Positions 5,425 to 11,073 of a stretch of 13,729 nucleotides of DNA are shown here, piece after piece. Made by a program: the position numbers and the translations under genes. Under the pieces are notes generated by a model. That model saw only the letters and a program-made list of their open reading frames with translations. It made no database searches and was not told the origin of the DNA. The stretch's first letter is position 1; each line of letters opens with the position of its first letter. Source of the stretch: Treponema sp. (GTDB taxonomy: Bacteria > Spirochaetota > Spirochaetia > Treponematales > Breznakiellaceae); contig JAITLF010000141.1 in assembly GCA_031278025.1 (NCBI GenBank), positions 1 through 13,729 of the forward strand, given 5' to 3'.

Positions 5425-6876
5425 TCAATGGAGCAGGCCGGCGCGTCGGGAAGCGGGCCTGGCGCTTGGGGGAGCGGGGCCTGGCGCTTGGGGGAGCGGG
5501 CCCGGCGCTTGGGGAAGCGGGTCCGGCGCTTGGGGGAGCGGGTCCGGCGCGTCGGGAAGCGGGGCCGGCGCTTGGGGAAGCGGGCCCGGCGCTTCGGGAA
5601 GCGGGTCCGGCGCGTCGGGAAGCGGGGCCGGGACGTTGGGAAGCGGGGCCGGGACGTTGGGAAGCGGGTTTAGAAGTTTGAGAACGCGGTCCGGGACGTT
5701 GGGAAGCGGGTTTAGAAGTTTGAGAACGCGGTTCGGGACGTTGGGAAGCGGGTTTAGAAGTTTGAGAACGCGGTCCGGCGCGTCGGGAAGCGGGCCCGGC
5801 GCTTGGGGAAGCGGGCCCGGCGCGTCGGGAAGCGGGTCCGGCGCTTGGGGAAGCGGGGCCGGCGCTTGGGGAAGCGGGGCCGGCGCGCCGGGGAGCGGGT
5901 CCGGCGCATCGGGGAGCGGGTCCGGCGCGTCGGGAAGCGGTCCCGGCGCGTCGGGAAGCGGGCCTGGCGGTTCGGGAAGCGGGTCCGGCGCTTGGGGAAG
6001 CGGGTCCGGCGCGTCGGGAAGCGGGGCCGGCGGTTCGGGGAGCGGGTCTGCCGCTTCGGGAAGCGGGTCCGGCGCGTCGGGAAGCGGGTCCGGCGCTTCG
6101 GGAAGCGGGTTTAGAAGTTTGAGAACGCGGTTCGGGACGTTGGGAAGCGGGTTTAGAAGTTTGAGAACGCGGTCCGGGACGTCGGGAAGCGAGCCTGCCG
6201 CTTCGGGAAGCGGGGCCGGGGCTTCGGGGGGCGGGGCCGGCGCGTCGGGAAGCGGGTCCGGCGCGTCGGGAAGCGGGCCTGCGATCAAGAAACCTGAGCC
6301 TGGAACTTCAAGACTCAAGTCCGCAACTTCTAGACTCAAGTCCGCAACTTCTAGACTCAAGTCTGGAAGCTCTAGACTCAAGTCCGCAACTTCTAGACTT
6401 GAGTCTGGAAGCTCTAGACTCAAGTCTGGAAGCTCTAGACTCAAGTCTGGAAGCTCTAGACTTGAGTCTGAAACTTCTAGACTCAAGTCTGGAAGCTCTA
6501 GACTCAAGTCTGCAACTTCTAGACTCAAGTCTGGAAGCTCTAGACTCAAGTCTGGAAGCTCTAGACTCAAGTCTGGAACTTCTAGACTCAAGTCCGCAAC
6601 TTCTAGACTTGAGTCTGGAACTTCTAGACTCAAGTCTGGAAACTCTAGACTCAAGTCTGGAAGCTCTAGACTCAAGTCTGGAACTTCAAGACTTGAGTCT
6701 GGAACTTCAAGACTTGAGTCTGGAACTTCAAGACTCAAGTCTGCAACTTCTAGACTCAAGTCCGCCGCCACGGGAGGCTCCCCCGCCGCCGCCGGAGCCT
6801 CCCCCGCCGCCGCCGGAGCCTCCCCCGCCGCCGCCGGAGGCTCCCCCATAAACACGGGAGGCTCCCCCATAAACAC
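5425..6876 (-). CDS. Heptad-repeat protein of unknown function
   Basis: A 483-residue frame: a 4-residue start, 66 uninterrupted 7-residue units and a 17-residue tail. Order: five EPPAAAG/EAPAAAG units, 22 LSLEVPD/SSLELPD units, one bridging SGFLIAG unit, then 38 proline-rich units (PLPDAPD, PLPQAPG) with five RVLKLLN units interspersed. No signal peptide, membrane segment or known domain is visible. Composition (Pro, Leu, Asp, Ala) suggests an extended rather than globular chain. The GTG start at 6876 has GGAGGAG six bases upstream, and the TGA overlaps an ATG of ppx (ATGA). Both favour translation in this direction. Because units are 21 bp, other frames on both strands are also open for hundreds of codons (for example 5636-7075 plus), so an open frame alone is weak evidence. 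It could be a non-coding minisatellite. Confidence 0.45.
   Translation of the reverse strand: MFMGEPPVFMGEPPAAAGEAPAAAGEAPAAAGEPPVAADLSLEVADLSLEVPDSSLEVPDSSLEVPDLSLELPDLSLEFPDLSLEVPDSSLEVADLSLEVPDLSLELPDLSLELPDLSLEVADLSLELPDLSLEVSDSSLELPDLSLELPDLSLELPDSSLEVADLSLELPDLSLEVADLSLEVADLSLEVPGSGFLIAGPLPDAPDPLPDAPAPPPEAPAPLPEAAGSLPDVPDRVLKLLNPLPNVPNRVLKLLNPLPEAPDPLPDAPDPLPEAADPLPEPPAPLPDAPDPLPQAPDPLPEPPGPLPDAPGPLPDAPDPLPDAPDPLPGAPAPLPQAPAPLPQAPDPLPDAPGPLPQAPGPLPDAPDRVLKLLNPLPNVPNRVLKLLNPLPNVPDRVLKLLNPLPNVPAPLPNVPAPLPDAPDPLPEAPGPLPQAPAPLPDAPDPLPQAPDPLPQAPGPLPQAPGPAPPSARPASRRAGLLH
5476..6276. repeat. GC-rich 21-bp tandem array (about 38 units)
   Basis: Units such as GCGGGTCCGGCGCGTCGGGAA repeat every 21 bp, with variable centres (CGCTTGGGG, CGCGTCGGG, CGGTTCGGG, GACGTTGGG). 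Five units are replaced by TTTAGAAGTTTGAGAACGCGG, three near 5668-5773 and two near 6109-6172. The period is unbroken and continues into the AT-richer array to the right. End coordinates are approximate. Confidence 0.85.
6300..6761. repeat. 22-unit, 21-bp array with palindromic core
   Basis: Exactly 22 units of 21 bp (462 bp), consensus CTGGAAGCTCTAGACTCAAGT with CCGCAAC, CTGCAAC and CTGGAAC variants at the left end. Most units contain the palindrome TCTAGA. The core ACTCAAGT is replaced by ACTTGAGT in five units, and the two forms are reverse complements of one another. Confidence 0.95.
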
Positions 6877-6880
6877 GGGA
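6762..6880. repeat. 21-bp GGAGGCTCC / GGAGCCTCC units
   Basis: This continues the 21-bp period of the neighbouring arrays with a third sequence family: three GCC-trinucleotide-rich units around GGAGCCTCC, then two near-identical units containing GGAGGCTCCCCCATAAACAC. It encodes the first five heptads of the repeat ORF and covers its start. Confidence 0.8.
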
Positions 6881-6907
6881 GGCTCCTCCGCGAAAGGCGG
6901 AGGAGCC
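6881..6907 (-). promoter_or_regulatory. Hairpin holding the ribosome-binding site of the repeat ORF
   Basis: GGCTCCTCCGC (6881-6891) and GCGGAGGAGCC (6897-6907) form a perfect 11-bp stem with a 5-base loop. On the minus strand the GGAGGAG that would serve the GTG at 6876 (CTCCTCC at 6883-6889 on plus) lies in the 3' arm, so folding would hide it. It starts about 20 bases past the rlpA-like stop. It may instead be an operon-internal attenuator or an array edge. Confidence 0.5.
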
Positions 6908-6926
6908 TCCTATAACGATGGCGGGG

Positions 6927-7340
6927 TTACAATTCCCCGCGGCCCCGCGGCACCTGCTGCCGCCGCGGGGACGGCTCCTGGGGTTCTCTGCCCCTGGCCG
7001 TCTCAATGGAGACCAAGACGGAATCGCTGTCCCCCATTCGCAGGGCTATTGCCGCTACCTGGGACAGGTCAATGATCCGGTTCCCGGCAGCGGCGATGCG
7101 TCCGGTAATGGTAACGGTTATCTTCCGGTCATTCTGTATATTCGTAACCTCCACCTTCGTCCCTATAGGAAGCGCCGCGTGGGCGCCAACCAATTCATTG
7201 GATCGCATAGTACGGGTAGCGGCCCCTCGCTGGCGGAAGGTCCGCGTATAATTCTGTTCATTGGCCTGGGAAAAAAGCCCAGCCGCCGGCAAAACAAGAA
7301 GAACTACGCCAATAATCAAAAAGCCATACCCGCGATTCAT
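6927..7340 (-). CDS. RlpA-like double-psi beta-barrel exported protein
   Basis: 137 residues. Residues 1-26 are a signal peptide (Asn-Arg start, hydrophobic LIIGVVLLVLPAAGLF, likely cleavage after SQA), and no lipobox Cys is present, so it is probably periplasmic. The mature part has the RlpA signature: LVGAHAALPIGTKVEVTN, ITVTITGRIAAAGNRIIDLS, then an aliphatic strand VLVSIE. RlpA proteins bind and in some bacteria cleave denuded peptidoglycan. The His of HAALPIGT is kept, but the usual Asp of the NDRGP motif is replaced (TGRIA), so lytic transglycosylase activity is doubtful. The C-terminal tail is basic and Pro/Arg-rich. It starts 21 bp after the permease stop, with GGGAG about 11 bases before its ATG. 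It is a paralog of the gene at 8775-9164. Confidence 0.8.
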   Translation of the reverse strand: MNRGYGFLIIGVVLLVLPAAGLFSQANEQNYTRTFRQRGAATRTMRSNELVGAHAALPIGTKVEVTNIQNDRKITVTITGRIAAAGNRIIDLSQVAAIALRMGDSDSVLVSIETARGREPQEPSPRRQQVPRGRGEL

Positions 7341-7361
7341 AGCCCAGCTTTCTCCCGCCCG

Positions 7362-8720
7362 CTATTGGTAATGGATGAAGAACCGCAGGATAAATACGGC
7401 CGCCAATATCCACGTTGCGGCAGGAACATATTTTGCTTTGCCCGTCAGGGTCTTGATCACTACAAACGAAAGAACCCCATATACAATACCTTCCGCAATG
7501 CTGGTGAAGGGCATGATGATGATGGTAAGGAAGGCGGGGATGGCCTCGGTGGGATAGGTAAACTCAATTTCCGTTACCTTCCACATCAAAAGGAGGCCGA
7601 CCAGAACCAGCGCCGGCGCAAGAGCGGAACTGGGAATAATCGTGAACAGGGGGCTGAGGAACAACGCGGCCACGAAGAGCAGCCCGGTAACCACCCCGGT
7701 GAGGCCTGTCCGCCCGCCTACGCCCCTGCCCCGGTCGGTACCCCGCCCGGTTCCGGATCCCGCCACGCTTTCCACCCGCACCGATACCGGCGCGGTTCCC
7801 AGGAAAGCCGCCGCAATGGAGCCGATGGCCGCCGACAGGAAAGCCGGCAGGGTCTGGGGGACATCCCCTACTTCTTCCTTCCCTTCCCTGACTTTAATCG
7901 ATCTGTTTTTGATTATCCCCGCCTGGGCCGTTATGCCCAGGAAGGATCCCAGGGTCTCGAAAACATCGATGAACAGGAAGGCGATCACCACGATGAAGAA
8001 TTCCCAGGAAAAGGAGAACTTCGGAGTGATAAACACCGGCGCCGCGGGGAGGCTTACGGGAACATAGCCCTCCGCCAGGCCGAATCCCCCAAAGGGTATG
8101 CGGATGGCGGCGGTTATCAGAATGCCTAAAAGGATAGCCCCGGGTACATGCTTGGAATACAGGGCTATTGTGATCAGGAGCCCGATGACAGTAACCAGGG
8201 CGTCCTCGGAGGTGATCGAACCCAGTTGGCTAAAGGCATCATCCCACATGATTACCCCGGTACTCATCAGGCCTTTCATCGCTATCTGCACGCCGATACC
8301 CACGGTTACCGCTTTCTTCAGGTTCAGCGGGATGGCATCCACCACGACCCCGCGGATAACCGGCAGGGATATGACGGCAAAGAGTACTCCCTGTATGAGT
8401 ACCGCGCCCAGGATCTCCGCCCATGACAGCTCGAATCCGATAATTCCCAAAACCACGTCGGCAAAAAAGGCGCTCAGACCCAAACTGGGTCCCACGGCCA
8501 CCGGCAGGTTTGAAGACAACGCCATGATCAGGGTTCCTATAGCCGCAACCAGCACCGTAGCCGTATACACCGCCGCTACGGGCGGCCCTCCGGGAACCCC
8601 GCCCAACAATCCCGGAACAACCGCCAGAATGTAGGACATGGTCAGGAATGTGGTAAGCCCTGCCACCACTTCCCGCATAAACGTGGTCTCACGCTCTTTC
8701 AGGTGAAAGATTTTTTCCAT
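7362..8720 (-). CDS. NCS2-family purine/xanthine-type permease (AzgA-like)
   Basis: 452 residues, strongly hydrophobic, with about 12-14 membrane segments, the usual length for the family. Recognisable family regions: the N-terminal FHLKERETTFMREVVAGLTT, FLTMSYILAV, GPSLGLSAFFADVVLG (AzgA proteins usually have APGMGLNAYF), FLFIDVFETLGSFLGITAQA, and GGRTGLTGVVTGLLF. Expected role is proton-coupled uptake of adenine, guanine or hypoxanthine. The altered pore motifs mean the substrate is uncertain. Residues about 321-333 (GSGTGRGTDRGRG) look like an insertion inside the normally compact ESxxGxxxGGRTGLT motif. The ATG at 8720 has GAGGAG about nine bases upstream. It lies between two rlpA-like genes, with gaps of 54 and 21 bp, probably in one transcript. 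Confidence 0.88.
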   Translation of the reverse strand: MEKIFHLKERETTFMREVVAGLTTFLTMSYILAVVPGLLGGVPGGPPVAAVYTATVLVAAIGTLIMALSSNLPVAVGPSLGLSAFFADVVLGIIGFELSWAEILGAVLIQGVLFAVISLPVIRGVVVDAIPLNLKKAVTVGIGVQIAMKGLMSTGVIMWDDAFSQLGSITSEDALVTVIGLLITIALYSKHVPGAILLGILITAAIRIPFGGFGLAEGYVPVSLPAAPVFITPKFSFSWEFFIVVIAFLFIDVFETLGSFLGITAQAGIIKNRSIKVREGKEEVGDVPQTLPAFLSAAIGSIAAAFLGTAPVSVRVESVAGSGTGRGTDRGRGVGGRTGLTGVVTGLLFVAALFLSPLFTIIPSSALAPALVLVGLLLMWKVTEIEFTYPTEAIPAFLTIIIMPFTSIAEGIVYGVLSFVVIKTLTGKAKYVPAATWILAAVFILRFFIHYQ

Positions 8721-8774
8721 ACGTTACTTCTCCTCACTTCTTGAATTTAGTGGCCTTTCCAAACCTTTCGGCCC

Positions 8775-9164
8775 CTATTCTTCGACTTCATCATCCGCAG
8801 CCTCGCCGGAATCGCCAGCCTCGTTTTTCGGCCTGCTCCGAATGACCTCCAATGCTACCTGAGTTGCGCCCCCGGCCGCCATACCTAAAGCCTTAGCCGC
8901 CCCTTCAGATAAATCTATTATATGGCTTGCTGAAGCGACCATACGTCCATGAATGGTAACATCCGCCCTATAACCATTTTTCAAATTCGTTATCGTTACC
9001 TTGGTTCCCATTGGAAGGCTCGGATGAAGACCAATCAAAGCCTGGGATTTGAGCCCGGTGATTGCCGGGCCCCGCTGACGGAAACTACGCAGATATGCGG
9101 CATCGGTAAACCCGGTAAAAACCAAAATGAATAACAAAATACTCAAACTTAGATATCGCTTCAT
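8775..9164 (-). CDS. RlpA-like double-psi beta-barrel exported protein (second copy)
   Basis: 129 residues from the ATG at 9164, which has a near-perfect AGGAGG eight bases upstream. An open extension to 9278 lacks such a site and would bury the signal peptide, so I reject it. Residues 1-22 (MKRYLSLSILLFILVFTGF, then TDA) are a signal peptide. The mature part aligns closely with the paralog at 6927-7340: SFRQRGPA, LIGLHPSLPMGTKVTITN, ADVTIHGRMVASASHIIDLS, then VALEVI. The RlpA Asp-Arg-Gly-Pro site reads His-Gly-Arg here, so catalysis is unlikely. The tail is acidic (many Asp/Glu), unlike the basic tail of the paralog. It heads the probable operon with the permease. A TATTAT element at 9195-9200 (minus strand) may be part of its promoter. 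Confidence 0.8.
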   Translation of the reverse strand: MKRYLSLSILLFILVFTGFTDAAYLRSFRQRGPAITGLKSQALIGLHPSLPMGTKVTITNLKNGYRADVTIHGRMVASASHIIDLSEGAAKALGMAAGGATQVALEVIRSRPKNEAGDSGEAADDEVEE

Positions 9165-9403
9165 GAGAATCCTCCTATATCTTTCTAGAAGTTTATAATA
9201 TGAATACTGCCAGTTACTTCCATAAAAGGGTACTAATTTTTCGCCTGTTTTGGCAACCTGCGGGGCGAATGGCATCAATACGGTTAACGGTTAAGAGCAC
9301 GCTGAGTATCTGTGTACTATTTGCTGTTGTCCTGAATACCTTCCAAAAGAACCGGCGAGCGAAATCAGCGCGTCCACGACCACGCGGCTCCGCCGGAAGA
9401 GCC
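9165..9403 (-). promoter_or_regulatory. Upstream region of the rlpA-like/permease operon
   Basis: A gene-free 239-bp stretch between the glycosidase stop and the rlpA-like start. On the minus strand TATTAT (9195-9200) could be a -10 element about 30 bases before the ATG, but no good -35 is visible. A small GGCTC/GAGCC hairpin (about 9386-9403) just after the glycosidase stop could contribute to termination, although no T-run follows. Confidence 0.3.
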
Positions 9404-10846
9404 TTATAGCTTATCAATAAGCATCGAACACTTCCCCGAAGGTATGGGAAGGGTTTTCTTCTTTTTTCCCAGGATATTTATCGTAAAATAGTAGAGCTTT
9501 TCACTTTCCATGCGAATCTCCCAGCCCCGTCCGCTCTTGTTGGACAAGATGGTGATCATATTCTTTTTGAGGGAAAGGTTCTCTACCCCCATGATCTCCA
9601 GATTAGGGATGATCCAGTCCACCGTCTTCCGGGGCAGGGAGATGAAAAGCCCTACCACGTTCTCTATGGTTAGGCAAATGGTGGAGAGGGCGTCGTAGGT
9701 AAGGTACTGGGACCGGGGAAAGTCGGGGCGCTCCGGCCACTGGGCGGGGCCTTCTTTCAGGGGAAGATAGGCTTCCCAGAGATTCCCCTTATGGTGGTTC
9801 CCGTCGGGACTCATGGAATCCAGGACAAAGTAGAGGTGCCGGGTGGCACATTCCCGGGCCAATTCCCAGCGCTGGTACCGTTCAAGGCCCTTGATCACCA
9901 TGAAGGTGAGGTGGGGGTACACGGAACCCCGGAAACCGCCGCCGTTTTCGTCAAATTCCGGCTCATTCACCGCCATGGATGGAAAGGGATGAGGAGAGCC
10001 GAAGAACCGGGGGTCCGACAGTTTGTCGATGAGCCGTTCAGCCTTGTCGTCATTGGGGATCTCCGCCAGAAGCGGCCAGTAACCCGCCAGGGTCTTTACC
10101 CTGATCCGCTGCTCGTTCCGGTCTATGTCGTAATAGAACCCATCGTCATTGTCCCACATCAGGGTATTGATACGGATTTTCAGGGAAAAATACTGCCGTT
10201 TATACTGAAAACTGGCCTCTTTGTCGTTTAGAATATCCGCCAGGGCGGCCATGTAAAGCATGTTAACGGCCATAACCGCGTTAAAATCCACCGGATAGCA
10301 GGCCGCCTCTCGGCAGGGTGTTACCATCCCCGTAGCGGATAACGACGCTTCATAAAGGCCGTTGGGCCGCTTAAACACCGCGTCTATCCACTCTATGTAT
10401 TTGTGGAGTATAGGAATTATGTCCTTAACCCGTTTTTTATTCGCCGTTTTGTGGTAAAGGTTGTATTCGGCCCAGGCAAACAGGGGAAGCCCCAGACCTT
10501 CGGGGTTATCCTGATCCACATGGGGCAAGCCGGTACGTATGTTATATGCGGAACGTATCGCTCCGCTCGGTTCCTGGCGGGTATAAAAAGCATCCAGGGT
10601 TGGATGGGCCTGATATATCCGGTTGGAATAGACCAGAAAAAACGATGAAAAAACAGCGTCGTATTGCTGTATCACCGGACTTCCGGGATACGAGAAGAAT
10701 TTTCCCTCAATGCCGCCGGATTCACCAATGCCGCCGGATTCACTCCCGCCGTTCCAGCAATCCTGAATCCAGGCCCAGGTTTTATCATAGATATCCACAA
10801 AATCTTGATCATAAAAATGAATTTTGGGGAAATCACGCCGTATCAC
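9404..10846 (-). CDS. Trehalase/GH63-like (alpha/alpha)6 glycoside hydrolase
   Basis: 480 residues without a signal peptide, so probably cytoplasmic. It acts on an unidentified oligosaccharide or alpha-glucoside. The body looks like the (alpha/alpha)6 barrel of the GH63/GH37 (MGH1-like) group: YDAVFSSFFLVYSNRIYQ, GLGLPLFAWAEYNLYHKT, PVDFNAVMAVNMLYMAALA, LMWDNDDGFYYDID, TLAGYWPLLAEIPND, GGFRGSVYPHLTFMVIKGL, and GNLWEAYLP with a candidate catalytic Glu. The last 70 or so residues look like a small beta-domain. Start: GTG at 10846 with AGGAG five bases upstream. Residues about 35-46 carry a duplicated GESGGI unit from an 18-bp repeat. It diverges from the GatB-asparaginase fusion. The exact GH family needs a profile search. 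Confidence 0.7.
   Translation of the reverse strand: MIRRDFPKIHFYDQDFVDIYDKTWAWIQDCWNGGSESGGIGESGGIEGKFFSYPGSPVIQQYDAVFSSFFLVYSNRIYQAHPTLDAFYTRQEPSGAIRSAYNIRTGLPHVDQDNPEGLGLPLFAWAEYNLYHKTANKKRVKDIIPILHKYIEWIDAVFKRPNGLYEASLSATGMVTPCREAACYPVDFNAVMAVNMLYMAALADILNDKEASFQYKRQYFSLKIRINTLMWDNDDGFYYDIDRNEQRIRVKTLAGYWPLLAEIPNDDKAERLIDKLSDPRFFGSPHPFPSMAVNEPEFDENGGGFRGSVYPHLTFMVIKGLERYQRWELARECATRHLYFVLDSMSPDGNHHKGNLWEAYLPLKEGPAQWPERPDFPRSQYLTYDALSTICLTIENVVGLFISLPRKTVDWIIPNLEIMGVENLSLKKNMITILSNKSGRGWEIRMESEKLYYFTINILGKKKKTLPIPSGKCSMLIDKL
10709..10744 (-). repeat. In-frame 18-bp tandem duplication in the glycosidase
   Basis: AATGCCGCCGGATTCACC (10709-10726) is followed by the same unit with one change at its last base (10727-10744). 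It encodes two GESGGI-type units near the N-terminus. The frame is unchanged. Confidence 0.9.
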
Positions 10847-10986
10847 GCCAGCTCCTTTATAACTTGCCGGGATTACCGTATGCTATGGTCAGAAGTTAAC
10901 CCTGCTAATTGCTACAAGATTTTTTTTAGTATACAGTAATAACAGGAATTTTTCCATGCATTTTTTCTTTTTTTTGAAAGAAGTAT

Positions 10987-11011
10987 CTGCTTCAAACCCA
11001 GTTTGAAGCAG
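10987..11011. promoter_or_regulatory. Perfect 11-bp inverted repeat in the divergent promoter region
   Basis: CTGCTTCAAAC (10987-10997) and GTTTGAAGCAG (11001-11011) flank a 3-base centre. It lies between the glycosidase start (10846) and the GatB-asparaginase start (11074), where both promoters must be. A T-rich run (10962-10976) precedes it. No T-run follows on the plus strand, so a regulator-binding operator is more likely than a terminator. Confidence 0.5.
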
Positions 11012-11073
11012 CCTCAGCAGACATTTATTTACTATAGAATAATGCAATACGCATAGTGAAGAGGTAATGCCCG

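Noticed and set aside
5476..6761. CRISPR array
   Set aside because: Units are contiguous 21-bp repeats without unique spacers, and no cas genes are present.
6399..6851. A second plus-strand frame in the array (150 codons, SLEALDS repeats)
   Set aside because: It results from the palindromic core and the 21-bp period, with no start signal or context.
5636..7075. Long plus-strand frame through the 21-bp arrays (479 codons)
   Set aside because: It exists because the unit length is a multiple of three. It runs into the rlpA-like gene antisense, has no good ribosome-binding site, and opposes all neighbouring genes.
9165..9278. N-terminal extension of the second rlpA-like gene to 9278
   Set aside because: The ATG at 9164 has an excellent AGGAGG site and begins a standard signal peptide. 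The extension would bury it.
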